64,000 nt of DNA, from assembly GCA_963790335.1 (NCBI GenBank), contig CAWBOB010000001.1, positions 1 through 64,000 of the forward strand, read 5' to 3'. Below, in pieces: positions 17,433 to 27,988 of the stretch (within the stretch, counting starts at the first letter, position 1; every line of letters starts with the position of its first letter). The notes under the pieces were generated by a model. The model was not told the DNA's origin. It saw only the letters and a program-made list of their open reading frames with translations, and searched no databases. Origin of the DNA: JAOUEA01 sp963790335 (lineage in GTDB: Bacteria > Actinomycetota > UBA4738 > HRBIN12). Both the position numbers and the translations under genes were made by a program.

Positions 17433-20400
17433 GTGAGCGTGGCCCCCTTCTCGCCCGCGGTGCGCGACTGGTTCACGGCGTCGTTCGACGCCCCGACCCC
17501 GGCCCAGTCCCGAGGCTGGAAGGCCATCGCCAACGGCGATCACACGCTCGTGCTGGCGCCGACCGGTTCGGGCAAGACGCTCGCAGCGTTCATGTGGTCG
17601 ATCGACCGGCTCGCGAGCCGGCCTCCTCCGCCTGACCCGAAGGCTCGTACGCGCGTGATCTACATCTCACCGCTTCGCGCACTCGCAGTCGACATCGAGA
17701 AGAACCTGCGAGCGCCGCTCGCCGGCATCCGCCACGCGGCCGAGCGCTCGGGGGCGGGGCTCCCCCACGAACCGGTGGTCGGCGTGCGAACGGGCGACAC
17801 GCCCGCTCGCGAGCGCCGCCAGCTGCTCGCCCATCCGCCCGACATCCTGATCACGACCCCCGAGTCGCTCTACCTCATGCTCACTTCGTCGGCGCGAGAG
17901 ACGCTGCGTGGAACCACCACGGTCATCGTCGACGAGATCCACGCGCTCGCCGGTACGAAGCGCGGCGCGCATCTCGCGCTCTCGCTCGAGCGGCTCGAAG
18001 CCCTCACCGACGTGGCGCCTCAGCGCATCGGGCTCTCCGCGACCCAGCGGCCGCTCGAGACGATCGCGCGCTTCCTCGGGGGGCACGGCGACGACGGTGT
18101 GCCGAGGCCGATGACCATCGTCGACGCAGGGCACCGCAAGCCGATGGAGCTCGAGGTCGTCGTGCCGGTCGAAGACATGGCCTCGCTGGGGCAGCCACTC
18201 GACGTGCCGGCGAGCGGCCCCGCGGCCGCCGGGCCCTCACGCACCTCGATCTGGCCGGCGATCCACCCACGGCTGCTCGAGCTGATCCGCGCGCACCGCT
18301 CGACGATCGTCTTCGTCAACGGGCGACGCCTCGCGGAACGACTCGCATCGCAGCTCAACGAGCTCGCGGATGAGGAGCTCGTGCGGACGCATCACGGTTC
18401 CATCGCGCGTGAACAGCGTCTCGAGGTCGAGGATGCGCTGAAGTCGGGGCAGCTCCGGGCGATCGTCGCGACGAGCAGCCTCGAGCTCGGCATCGACATG
18501 GGGGCGGTCGACCTGGTCGTGCAGGTCGAATCGCCGGGAAGCGTGGCAAGTGGCCTGCAACGCATCGGCAGGGCGGGCCATCAGGTCGGCGAGCCGAGCC
18601 GGGGCACGATCTTCCCCAAGTTCCGCGGCGATCTGCTCGAGGCGAGCGTCGTCGCCGAGCGCATGCTCGCGGGCGCGATCGAGGAGACCCGCGTGCCGCG
18701 CGACCCGCTCGACGTGCTCGCCCAGCAGCTCGTGGCGATGTGCGCGGTCGATGAGTGGCGCGTCGGCGAGCTGTACGCGGCGGTGCGCCGTGCGGCGAAC
18801 TTCTCCGAGCTCTCGCAGGAGGTCTTCCTGGCGGTGCTCGACCTGCTCGCGGGGCGCTACCCGAGCGACGGCTTCGCAGAGTTGCGGCCACGTCTCGTCT
18901 GGGATCGGCAGGCCGACGTCGTACGGGCCCGCGACGGTGCGGGGCGGCTCGCGATCACGAGCGGCGGCACGATCCCCGACCGCGGACTGTTCGGCGTGTT
19001 CCTCGCCGACGGCACGCGTGTCGGGGAGCTCGACGAGGAGATGGTCTACGAGTCGCGGCGCGGCGAGGTGTTCCTGCTCGGCGCCTCGAGCTGGCGCATC
19101 GACGACATCACCCGCGATCGTGTCGTGGTCTCCCCAGCACCCGGCGAGCCCGGCAAGATGCCGTTCTGGCACGGCGACAAGCCGGGGCGTCCGATCGAGC
19201 TGGGCCGCGCGATCGGAGCGTTCACGCGTGAGCTGGGGGGATCGCACCGTGATGCCGCCATCGGCCGGCTGCGCGACGACGTCGGGCTCGACGAGTGGGC
19301 GGCCGGCAACCTGGTCGCCTACATCGCCGAGCAGCTCCAGGCCACCGGCGCGGTGCCCGACGATCGCACGATCGTGGTCGAGCGCTTCCGCGACGAGATC
19401 GGCGACTGGCGCGTCTGCGTGCTCTCGCCCTTCGGCAACCGGGTGCACGCGCCGTGGGGCCTCGCGATCGAGGCGAGGCTCGAGGAGCGATTCGGCCCGG
19501 GCGCGCAGGTGCTCTGGGGCGACGACGGCATCGTGATCCGGCTTCCCGAGGCGGTCGATCGCATCCCGGTCGAGGATCTGATGTTCGAGCCCGAAGCCCT
19601 CGAGCACACCGTCATCGAGTCGCTGCCCGGCACGGCGATGTTCGCGAGCGTCTTCAGGGAGGCGAGCGCCCGCGCGCTGCTGCTCCCCCGCCAGCGACCC
19701 GGCAAACGCACTCCCCTGTGGCAGCAACGGCAGCGCAGCGCCGACCTGCTGGCGGAAGCCGCGAAGCACCCCACCTTCCCGATGCTGCTCGAGGCGACCC
19801 GGGAATGCATGCGCGACATCTTCGACGTGCCTGCCCTGCAGCAGGTCATGGCCGACCTGCGCGCCCGTCGTACGAAGCTCGTGGCGGTCGACACCGAGCA
19901 CGCGTCGCCGTTCGCGCAGTCTCTCCTGTTCCGGTGGGTCGCGGTGTTCATGTACGAAGGCGACGCCCCGCTGGCCGAGCGCAGGGCCGCCGCCCTGGCG
20001 CTCGATCGCGACCTGCTCAGGGAGCTGCTCGGGTCCGAGGAGCTCCGAGACCTGCTGGACCCACGAGCGATCGACGAGGTCGCACTCGAGCTGCAGCGCC
20101 TCGCCGGGTCGCGGCGCGCTCGCGGAGCCGACGGCGTGCACGACCTGCTGCGAGCGCTCGGACCGCTCACCGACGACGAGGTGGCCGCCCGATCCGACGG
20201 GGATGCCGAGGCGGTGATCTCGACGCTGCTCGATGACGGCCGCGCGATGCGCGTGCGTGTCGCCGGGGAGCAGCGGGTCGCGGCGGTCGACGACGCCGCG
20301 CGCCTGCGCGATGCCCTCGGCGTCTCGCTCCCTCGGGGCCTGCCGGCGGTGTTCACCGAGCCCGTGGAGCGTCCGTTGCACGAGCTGGTGGCTCGCTACG

Positions 20401-21895
20401 CGCGCACGCACGTTCCCTTCACGACCGAAGATGTCGCCATCCGTCTCGGCGCGGCGCCCGACCGTGTCGAGCAGACGCTCGCCGACCTCGCTACCGAGGG
20501 CCGCCTCGCGCAGGGAGGTTTCACACCGGGTGGCAGCGGCCAGGAATGGTGCGACACCGACGTGCTGCGCCGGTTGCGGCAGCGCTCGCTCGCTGCGCTC
20601 CGCCGTGAGGTCGAGGCGGTCGATGCGCATGCGTTCGCCAGGTTCCTGCCGGCCTGGCAGGGCGCCGACCGCCCGAGCGGCGCGAGCGACGCCTTGATCG
20701 AGGCGATCGCGCACCTGCAGGGCGCGGCGATCCCCGCATCGATCCTCGAGCCCGACGTGCTGCCGGCGCGCGTGCGGGGCTATCGTCCCGCCGATCTCGA
20801 CGCCCTCGTGGCGAGCGGCGACATCGTCTGGATCGGAGCCGGCGGCCTCGGCGCCGACGACGGCCGTGTGATCCTGTGCTTCCGGGATCAGGCGCGAACG
20901 CTGCTCGCCGGCCGCGTGCCCTCACCGCCCGTCGAGGCGGCCACGACCGCCGCCGATCCCGGCATCGAGGGCCACGTGCGCTCGGCGATCCTCGCGCATC
21001 TCGGCGAGCGCGGCGCCTCGTTCTGGACCGATCTCGTGCAGGCGGCCGGGAGCGCCGACGAGCGGCTGTTGCTGCGATCGCTGTGGGATCTGGTGTGGGC
21101 CGGCGAGGTCACCAACGACACGCTCGCTCCGCTGCGAGCCTTCGTGCGCGGCGGGTCCGCGAAGGTGCGCGCGTCGCACGGGTCTCGCCGTCCTCGTCCG
21201 GGAGCGCTCCGTCGCGCCGGACCTCCCGCGGGAGCAGGGCGCTGGTCGCTCACGGGATCGATCCTCGACCCCCCGATCACCTCGACCGAAGCCGCGCACG
21301 CCCGTGCGCTCCAGCTGCTCGATCGTCACGGCGTGGTCACGCGCGAAGCAACCCTCGCCGAAGGCGTGCCCGGGGGGTTCGCCGGCGTCTACCCGGTGCT
21401 GAAAGCGATGGAGGAATCGGGCAGCGCCCGCCGTGGGTACTTCGTCGCCGGACTCGGCGCCGCGCAGTTCGCGCTGCCCGGCGCCGTCGACCGGCTGCGG
21501 GCTGCGAGGGAGCCGATCGGTGACGGCGGCGAGGTCGGTGCGGATGCGGCCAGGGCCATGGTGCTCGCCGCGGCCGATCCGGCGCAGCCGTTCGGGGCGG
21601 CGCTGCCGTGGCCCGACGGACCCGGCCGGCCGGCCCGTGGCGCCGGCGCGTACGTCGTGCTGGTCGACGGCGCTCTCGCCGCGTTCCTCGAGCGCGGCGC
21701 TCGCTCGCTGCTCACGTACGAGGCAGATCCGCGGCGTGGACCGATGCCCTCGCCTCGCTGGTCAAGGACGGACGCCTTCGTCGGATCGAGCTCGTGCGCA
21801 TCGACGGGGAGCCCGCCGCCGCCTCGCCGCACGCCGCGCGGCTTCGCGAGGCGGGGTTCGCCGACGGCTACCGGGGCCTCACGCTCCGCGGCTGA
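17433..21895 (+). CDS. lhr: ATP-dependent helicase Lhr (long form), one frameshift near the end
   Basis: A superfamily 2 DNA/RNA helicase of about 1487 residues, the long Lhr form of actinobacteria. Motif I is LAPTGSGKTLAAF (residues 41-53), motif II DEIH (167-170), motif III SATQRP and motif VI LQRIGRAGHQVGE. The Lhr-specific winged-helix and C-terminal domains follow. Near 21728 the frame slips. The true C-terminus (WTDALASLVKDGRLRRIELV up to GFADGYRGLTLRG) is in another frame and stops at 21895. Read without correction, the frame runs on into the nei gene. Lhr unwinds DNA:DNA and RNA:DNA hybrids in repair. Start is GTG. Confidence 0.93.
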
Positions 21896-21914
21896 CCGAC
21901 ACCCGGCTGCCCGC

Positions 21915-22689
21915 ATGCCCGAAGGCGACACGATCCACCGAGCCGCCACCTCACTCGCCGGAGCGCTCACGCGGCGTGAGATCACGCGGTTCGAGGCGCC
22001 GCGGCTCCGCAGGCGCGAGGTCCCCCGCCCAGGAGAGACCGTCGAGGAGGTCGCGGCCAGAGGCAAGCATCTGCTCATGCGGTTCTCCGGCGGCCTCACC
22101 TTGCACACGCACATGCGCATGTCCGGTTCGTGGCACCTCTACCGCCCCGGGGAGCGGTGGCGGAAACCGCGCGGGGCCATGGTCGCCGCGATCGAGACGG
22201 CCCGGGTGCACGCCGTGTGCTTCTCGGCGCCGGTCGTGGAGATGCTGGATGACCGTGAGCTCGCGCGACACCCCGTGCTCGCCTCGCTCGGTCCGGACCT
22301 CTGCGTCGAGGGCGTGGATCTCGACGCAGTGATGTCGAGGCTCGAAGCGCTGCCCGCCTCGACCGAGATCGGGGTGGCGCTGCTCGACCAGACCGTCGCC
22401 GCCGGAGTGGGCAACGTCTACCGAGCCGAGGTGGCGTGGGCGTGCCGGCTCGATCCGTTCCGGCCCGTCCATTCGCTCGAGCCGGGCGATCGGACGCGCG
22501 CTGTACGAGGCGGCGAGCCGCCTGCTGAGGTCCAATCTCGGCACCGCACGCCGCGCGACCGTGCCGGGGGGTCTCGCCGTCTACGACAGGGCCGGCCGGG
22601 CGTGCCCCCGATGCGGAACGACGATCGCGACGAGGCGCCAGGGCGAGCAGGCGCGGAGCGTCTGGTGGTGCCCGGGATGTCAACGCTGA
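21915..22689 (+). CDS. nei: Endonuclease VIII-like DNA glycosylase (Fpg/Nei family), one frameshift
   Basis: MPEGDTIHR at the start gives the catalytic Pro-Glu of the Fpg/Nei family after removal of Met. The helix-two-turn-helix stretch VALLDQTVAAGVGNVYRAEV is intact. The frame slips near 22497; the C-terminal zinc finger (CPRCGTTIATRRQGEQARSV, WWCPGCQR) is in the next frame and stops at 22689. About 257 residues after correction, normal length. The enzyme removes oxidised pyrimidines and nicks the abasic site. Its place after lhr is the common actinobacterial order and suggests a repair operon. Confidence 0.9.
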
Positions 22690-22726
22690 GCATGTCCTTC
22701 AGTGGGAGCCTGGCACACTGAGCGCG

Positions 22727-24304
22727 ATGCAGATGCACGCTTCCGGTCGCACGTGGGCGGTCGCCTCACCGCACGCGCTCGCCACCGAAGCCGCCTCGAT
22801 CGCGTTCGAACGCGGAGGCAACGCCATCGACGCCGCACTCGCCGCCGCGACGACGCTCGCCGTGGTGTACCCGCATATGTGCGGCGTGGGCGGCGACCTG
22901 TTCGCTCTCGTGCACCACCCGGCAGGAGACGTGGTGGCGATCAACGCGAGCGGCCGCGCGCCCGCAGGTGCCGACCCCGTGGCAGCTGCGGAGGCCGGCG
23001 GCGGCCTCATGCCCGAGCACGGCCCGCACAGCGTCACGGTTCCCGGCGCGGTGAGCGGATGGGAAGCCCTGCATCGACAAGGGGCGCTCCTCGCGTGGGC
23101 CGAGTCGTTCACCGCCGCCATCGCCTACGCCCACGGCGGCGTGAAGATCGCTCCCTCGCTCGGTCGTGCGCTCGACGACGATGCCGACCGCTTGCGCGCC
23201 GATCCTGGTCTCGCTCGGATCTTCTACACAGAGGCGACGGCGAGCGCGGCCGCGGCACCGGTGCGCCAGGGGGCGCTCGGCGAGACCCTCCAGGCGATCG
23301 CCGAGCAGGGGCCGTCGGTCTGGTACGAGGGCGAGCTCGGCACGCGCTTCGCGAACGGACTGCTCGCGCTCGGCGTGCCGATCGACGCGGCCGACATGGC
23401 AGGGCACCGTGCCGATCTCGGTTCCCCTCTACGTTCGCGGCACGGCGACGTCGACGTGCTCGTGCATCCGCCGAACTCGCAGGGGCTCGTGCTGCTCGAG
23501 GCCCTGTCGGTGATCGAACGTCTCGGGATCGACCCCGATCCCCTCGGCCCGGAAGCCGGCACGATCGCCCACGTGCTGCGTGCTGTGGCGCGCGACCGCG
23601 ACCGGCACCTCGCGGACCCCGATCGCATGCTGGTGCATCCGTCGACCCTGCTCGGCGATGGCCACCTCGGGGCGGTGGGTGATGAGGTGAGGAGCGGCGT
23701 GCCTGGTCCACCGCCCGCACCCAGGCCTCGACGGGGCGACACGATCGCCCTGGTCACCGCCGACGCCGAAGGCCGCGGCGTCTCGCTGATCCAGAGCCTC
23801 TTCCACGACTTCGGGTCGGGGCTGCTCGAGCCGTCGACAGGCGTCGTCGCCCAGAACCGCGGCGCATGCTTCACCCTGGACCGCGGCCACCCCAACGTGC
23901 TCGCCGGCGGAGCGCGGCCGGCGCACACCCTGATGCCCGTCGCCGTGCAGCGGTCCGGGCGATTCGAGGCGGTGGCCGGCACCATGGGGGGTTCGGCGCA
24001 GCCGCAGATCATGACGATGGCCCTGTTGCGCGCCTTCCGGCTCGGCTTGAGCCCGGCCGACGCCGTCGCCGCGCCTCGGTGGCTGGTGGGCGGCATGTCG
24101 CCGGAAGGGCCGGAGCCGCTCGTGATCGCCGAGGACGACGTGCCGGACCTCGCGGTGCGGTCGCTGGCGTCCTCGGGCTACGGCGTCGCGCGCGTGGGCA
24201 CGCTCGACGAGGCCGTCGGTCACGCGCACATGATCCGGGCGAGCGGCGACGGTTTCGACGCGGGGAGCGACCCCCGCGCCGACGGCGGTGCCATGGCCTC
24301 GTGA
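22727..24304 (+). CDS. Gamma-glutamyltransferase family hydrolase
   Basis: A 525-residue N-terminal-nucleophile hydrolase of the gamma-glutamyltransferase family. The large-subunit start shows AAFERGGNAIDAA-type residues (ATEAASIAFERGGNAIDAAL) and HMCGVGGD. The autoprocessing Thr is T339 in RRGDTIALVT, followed by the small-subunit motif FGSGLLEPSTGVVAQNR and GARPAHTLMP. No convincing signal peptide is seen, so it may be cytoplasmic, unlike classical periplasmic GGT. It could be a glutathione hydrolase or act on other gamma-glutamyl or acyl compounds. Confidence 0.9.
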   Translation: MQMHASGRTWAVASPHALATEAASIAFERGGNAIDAALAAATTLAVVYPHMCGVGGDLFALVHHPAGDVVAINASGRAPAGADPVAAAEAGGGLMPEHGPHSVTVPGAVSGWEALHRQGALLAWAESFTAAIAYAHGGVKIAPSLGRALDDDADRLRADPGLARIFYTEATASAAAAPVRQGALGETLQAIAEQGPSVWYEGELGTRFANGLLALGVPIDAADMAGHRADLGSPLRSRHGDVDVLVHPPNSQGLVLLEALSVIERLGIDPDPLGPEAGTIAHVLRAVARDRDRHLADPDRMLVHPSTLLGDGHLGAVGDEVRSGVPGPPPAPRPRRGDTIALVTADAEGRGVSLIQSLFHDFGSGLLEPSTGVVAQNRGACFTLDRGHPNVLAGGARPAHTLMPVAVQRSGRFEAVAGTMGGSAQPQIMTMALLRAFRLGLSPADAVAAPRWLVGGMSPEGPEPLVIAEDDVPDLAVRSLASSGYGVARVGTLDEAVGHAHMIRASGDGFDAGSDPRADGGAMAS

Positions 24305-24334
24305 TCGCTCACCGGCGCCGAGTCGGTGTGGCGT

Positions 24335-24877
24335 TCAGCCGTCGACGCGTCGCAGCTCGCCGGTGAGGTGCCGCGTCAACGGGGTGGCGCCGGTGCGCAT
24401 GTCGATCTCGTAGCGGAGCACCGCTCGATCCACCCGGTAGCGGCGTTCGAGCGCGACCACGTCCATGCCCGTGCGTGTGCGGCCGACCTCGACCGATGCG
24501 AGCTCGATCGTCGTCACCCCGTCGTCGCCGGTCTCGATCGTTCCTTCCGCGACCTCGGTCAGCCCCAAGGGATGTGCCAGCGTGAGCTCCACCTCGTTCG
24601 CCGAGGATCCGGGACGCCAGAACCCTCGCTCGAAGTGCAGCGGCGACCCGTCGAGCGTGAGCCAGCTCTGCTGCGACGAGAGCAGGAAGCCGTCCCCCAC
24701 GTGCTCGAAGAGCATCTGCTCCCCGTACTCGAACGCCTCGATCGTGGGGAACTCGCCGTGCCCGGCTCCGCGCCACGTTCCGAGTAGGCACGACAACGGC
24801 TCGACCGCGCCCACGAGCGGACCCACCACGAGCCGGTTCGCTCCGACCGGGCGCAGATCGGATGCAGGCTCGTTCAC
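24335..24877 (-). CDS. Nitrobindin-like beta-barrel protein (DUF1794)
   Basis: The 180-residue protein has the nitrobindin signature GxWxGxG (LLGTWRGAGHGEFPTIEAFE) and the following strands EQMLFEHVGDGFLLSSQQSW. This fits a ten-stranded barrel related to fatty-acid-binding proteins. Bacterial nitrobindins bind ferric haem and can isomerise peroxynitrite; the haem-ligand histidine should lie near the C-terminus, where LTRHLTGELRRVDG offers one. It starts four bases inside the stop of the small upstream gene, so the two are coupled. Confidence 0.85.
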   Translation of the reverse strand: MNEPASDLRPVGANRLVVGPLVGAVEPLSCLLGTWRGAGHGEFPTIEAFEYGEQMLFEHVGDGFLLSSQQSWLTLDGSPLHFERGFWRPGSSANEVELTLAHPLGLTEVAEGTIETGDDGVTTIELASVEVGRTRTGMDVVALERRYRVDRAVLRYEIDMRTGATPLTRHLTGELRRVDG

Positions 24878-25107
24878 GCGTCGGGATCCGCGCGGTGGCC
24901 GGTCGCCGGATCGTCACCGCCATCGGCCGATGCGGACGCCGCGAGCGCCTGGGGCACGAGGGTGACGACAGCACCGTCGAGTCGAGCGTGCACGCGAGCG
25001 ATGATGCGTTCGACACGCTCGACCTCGTCGGCGAGGGCATGGTCGCGCGCCCTCGCCTGCAGCTCGAACACGGCACGCTGCGGTGTCGGTCGTTCGGTCG
25101 TCGTCAA
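24874..25107 (-). CDS. Small hypothetical protein coupled to the nitrobindin-like gene
   Basis: A 77-residue protein, helical and charged in the first half (ARARDHALADEVERVERIIA), with an acidic low-complexity end. Its stop overlaps the ATG of the nitrobindin-like gene. No family is recognised. The four-base overlap is the main evidence that it is real. It is divergent from the MOSC gene, with about 110 bases between starts. Confidence 0.55.
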   Translation of the reverse strand: MTTTERPTPQRAVFELQARARDHALADEVERVERIIARVHARLDGAVVTLVPQALAASASADGGDDPATGHRADPDA

Positions 25108-25219
25108 CGGCCCTCCCGGCAGCTCGGACAGCCCGATGCTATCCCTCGGCGGGTACGCGACTCAAGATGCGGGTCGCACCCGGCCGGTCGGCCCGGTTTC
25201 CACTACCGTGGCGGCCGCG

Positions 25220-26098
25220 ATGCCTACGGTCGAACGCATCAACGTGACGCCGATGAAAGGCACGCTCGTGCATCACCCCGAGCGCGTCGTGCTCACCGAC
25301 CGGGGGATCCCCGGCGATCGGCTGTTCTACCTGGTCGACGAGTGGGGCGAGATCTTCAGCGGAAGCACCTTCGGCCCGCTCGTGCGGCTGCGTGCCTCGT
25401 TCGACGCGGGGCAGGGGCGGCTGACGATCGCCTTCCCCGACGGGATCGAGGTCTCGGGCCCAGCGAACACGCTGGGGGACGGACTGACCACGAACTTCTA
25501 CGGGCGCCCCGTCGAGGCGCGCACGGTCGACGGGCCGTTCTCCGAGGCGCTCTCGGCGTACTGCTCGAGGCCGGTCCGGCTGCTGCGATGCGACCGGGAG
25601 GGGGACGGCATCGACGTCGACCCGGTCACGCTCGTCTCCACCGCGTCGGTGCGCGACCTCGCCGAGCGCGGCAAGCACGATGGCGATCTCGATGCCCGCC
25701 GCTTCCGCATGACCTTCGAGCTCGACGGGTGCGAGCCGTACGAGGAAGAGTCGTGGGCCGGACGAGCCGTGCGCATCGGCGAGGCGATCGTCGAGGTCGG
25801 CGGGCAGGTGCCTCGATGCGTCTTCACGACCAAGGACCCCGAGACCGGCGAGAAGGACTGGAACACCCTCACGAAGATCGCCGCGTACCGCCCGCGCATC
25901 GCTGGCGACGGTGGACTCCCGTTCGGTGTCTACGCCCGGGTCATCCACGGCGCCACCGTGCGCGTCGGGGATGCGGTGGGCCCTGTGGCCCGAGGGCTCC
26001 CCCACGAAAGGACCGAGAAGCTCCGCCATCGGACCGATGAATCGGGACAGGTCCGGGCGACGTACCATGCGGCGAACCCGACCCAGGAGACCGCATGA
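25220..26098 (+). CDS. MOSC domain protein
   Basis: A 292-residue protein with an N-terminal MOSC beta-barrel (TVERINVTPMKGTLVHHPER, GDRLFYLVDEWGEIFSG) and a C-terminal MOSC domain (DARRFRMTFELDGCEPYEEE, the conserved cysteine in GGQVPRCVFTTKDPETGEKD). MOSC proteins bind a molybdenum cofactor or a sulfur carrier through that cysteine; mARC-type reductases have the same layout. The stop overlaps the antiporter start by four bases, so the two genes are coupled, although a functional link is not obvious. Confidence 0.88.
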   Translation: MPTVERINVTPMKGTLVHHPERVVLTDRGIPGDRLFYLVDEWGEIFSGSTFGPLVRLRASFDAGQGRLTIAFPDGIEVSGPANTLGDGLTTNFYGRPVEARTVDGPFSEALSAYCSRPVRLLRCDREGDGIDVDPVTLVSTASVRDLAERGKHDGDLDARRFRMTFELDGCEPYEEESWAGRAVRIGEAIVEVGGQVPRCVFTTKDPETGEKDWNTLTKIAAYRPRIAGDGGLPFGVYARVIHGATVRVGDAVGPVARGLPHERTEKLRHRTDESGQVRATYHAANPTQETA

Positions 26099-27486
26099 CC
26101 CCCGAGCAACTCGCAGCTGTCATCGTCGCGCTCACCGTGATCGTCGGCGCTGCCCATCTCCTCGGTCACGTCTTCGAGCGGATGAAGCAACCACGCCTCG
26201 TCGGCGAGATCCTCGCCGGAGTCGTCCTCGGACCCTTCGCGCTCGGGCAACTCGCACCTGAGGCCACCTCGGCCCTCCTCGGCAAGGGCGCGTCGGAGGG
26301 TGACCCGACGAGCGTGGTGCTGAACTTCATGTACTGGCTCGGCCTGCTTCTGCTGATGTTCGTCTCCGGCAGCGAGGTTCGCCGCGTGCTGGGCCAGGAG
26401 AACCGCAAGCCCACGGCGTGGATACTCGCGGTCGGCACCCCGCTGCCCTTCTTCATCGCCCTGGGTGCTGGGTCGTTCCTGCCCCTGGAGACCTTGACGG
26501 GTGAAGCGGGTCAGGAGTCGTCCACGCTCTTGGTGCTCGCCATCGCGGTCGCGGTCACCTCGATCCCGGTGATCTCACGGATCTTCCACGACCTCAGGAT
26601 CCTCCATACGCGCTTCGCCAGCTTGATCCTCGGCGCGGCCCTGCTCGAGGACATCATGTTGTGGGCGGTACTCGCGGTGGCCACCGCGCTCGCCAGCACC
26701 TCGGCGCTTGGCCAGGATCTGATCGGCACGATGACGGAGCACGTCGGGCTCACACTCGGCTACATGGCAGCCGGCCTCTTCCTCGCTCCCCCACTGCTTC
26801 GCCGTCTCCATGTCGCTCGATGGAACGTGCTCGCCACGACCACGCCGGTGGGCTACGCCTGCTTGATCCTGCTCTCGTACGCCGCCATCGCAGCTGTGCT
26901 GGATGTCAGCATCGTCTTCGCCGCGTTCCTCGCGGGACTCGGTCTCGTCGGGGGCATGGGCGGCACCGAGCGGCGTCGCTTCGCCGAACCGCTCGACGCG
27001 ATCCAGAAGGTCGCGATGGGTGTGTTCGTGCCGGTGTACTTCGCCATGGTGGGGACCCAGTTGGTCTTCGGCGAGGGGTTCTCCCTCGGCCTCCTGCTGG
27101 CGTTCTTGATCGGATCGTCGACGCTCTGCTTGCTCGCCATCGGGCTCGCAGCTCGGCTCGCGGGGTTCCGACGCATCGAGATCGTCAACATCGCCGTCGC
27201 GTCGAACGCGCGCGGCGGGCCGGGGATCGTGCTCGCCAGCGTGGCCTTCGAGGCCGGCATCATCAATGGAGCGTTCTTCACCACGCTCGTGCTGGCGGCG
27301 ATCCTCACATCGCAGTTCGCAGGGTGGTGGCTGTGGTACGTGCTCCACCGTGGATGGCCGCTGCTCCGAGAGGATGCGTCAGATGTGATCCCCGCGGGCG
27401 ACACCGGCTACGACGATGGACTGGTCGACGGCGCGACACACCCCGCCGCGACCGCGGTGCCTGGATCACATGAAGGGCTTCACTGA
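26095..27486 (+). CDS. Cation:proton antiporter, CPA2 (KefB-like) family
   Basis: A 463-residue membrane protein with about twelve helices, typical of the monovalent cation/proton antiporter-2 family (HLLGHVFERMKQPRLVGEIL at the start, ITSIPVISRIF-type helix 5 as VTSIPVISRIFHDL, SNARGGPGIVLASVAFEAGI near the end). No RCK/TrkA-N domain follows, so it is the short form. It would exchange Na+ or K+ for H+ across the cytoplasmic membrane. Translation is coupled to the MOSC gene. The C-terminal 45 residues are hydrophilic. Confidence 0.92.
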   Translation: MTPEQLAAVIVALTVIVGAAHLLGHVFERMKQPRLVGEILAGVVLGPFALGQLAPEATSALLGKGASEGDPTSVVLNFMYWLGLLLLMFVSGSEVRRVLGQENRKPTAWILAVGTPLPFFIALGAGSFLPLETLTGEAGQESSTLLVLAIAVAVTSIPVISRIFHDLRILHTRFASLILGAALLEDIMLWAVLAVATALASTSALGQDLIGTMTEHVGLTLGYMAAGLFLAPPLLRRLHVARWNVLATTTPVGYACLILLSYAAIAAVLDVSIVFAAFLAGLGLVGGMGGTERRRFAEPLDAIQKVAMGVFVPVYFAMVGTQLVFGEGFSLGLLLAFLIGSSTLCLLAIGLAARLAGFRRIEIVNIAVASNARGGPGIVLASVAFEAGIINGAFFTTLVLAAILTSQFAGWWLWYVLHRGWPLLREDASDVIPAGDTGYDDGLVDGATHPAATAVPGSHEGLH

Positions 27487-27539
27487 CCGCAGCCCCTGCC
27501 CGCCTTGACGCCCCGCCGCGTGACGAGCAGGATCGATCC

Positions 27540-27752
27540 GTGATGAAGCGGACCGCGCAAGCCCTCCTGATCGGATTCGTCGTGCTCGCGTTCATGACGC
27601 GAGCCCGCGAAACGATGGGGGCCTATACCTGCGGCTGCGATGACGACTGCTGGTGCAAGCAACCGGGGCTGAGCTTGTTCCGGTGGGTCGTTCCCCGCGG
27701 CCACAGGAGCCGTGGCATCGAAGCGTGGAAGCGAGCCCACGAGAACGGTTGA
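27540..27752 (+). CDS. Small cysteine-rich single-helix membrane protein
   Basis: The 70-residue protein has an N-terminal hydrophobic helix (AQALLIGFVVLAFM), then GAYTCGCDDDCWCKQPGLSL with four cysteines in ten residues, and a basic tail. The cysteine cluster could bind a metal or form disulfides. No family is recognised. The start may be the GTG at 27540 or the ATG directly after it. It follows the antiporter by 53 bases. Confidence 0.6.
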   Translation: MMKRTAQALLIGFVVLAFMTRARETMGAYTCGCDDDCWCKQPGLSLFRWVVPRGHRSRGIEAWKRAHENG

Positions 27753-27988
27753 TCCACGTTCGTGATAGCAGACTCCACTGATGCCGTGGTTCGCGCCGAG
27801 CGACCCGTGGAGGTGTGCCTGCTGGGCGTCCGGACGGTCACAGGACCGGCCACCCCACCCGCCGTGAGGACGAGCCTAGCGGCCAACGCCACCGAGCCCG
27901 GCCCAAGCACCCTGAGCTGCTCGGGTGCGGATGCCGCCGGAGCATGATGCCTATCACGTTCCCTCGGATAGGCGAGCGTCACGGATAC

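Noticed and set aside
18237..20714. Antisense 825-codon open frame within lhr
   Set aside because: Low-complexity, without motifs, and fully inside the helicase gene on the opposite strand.
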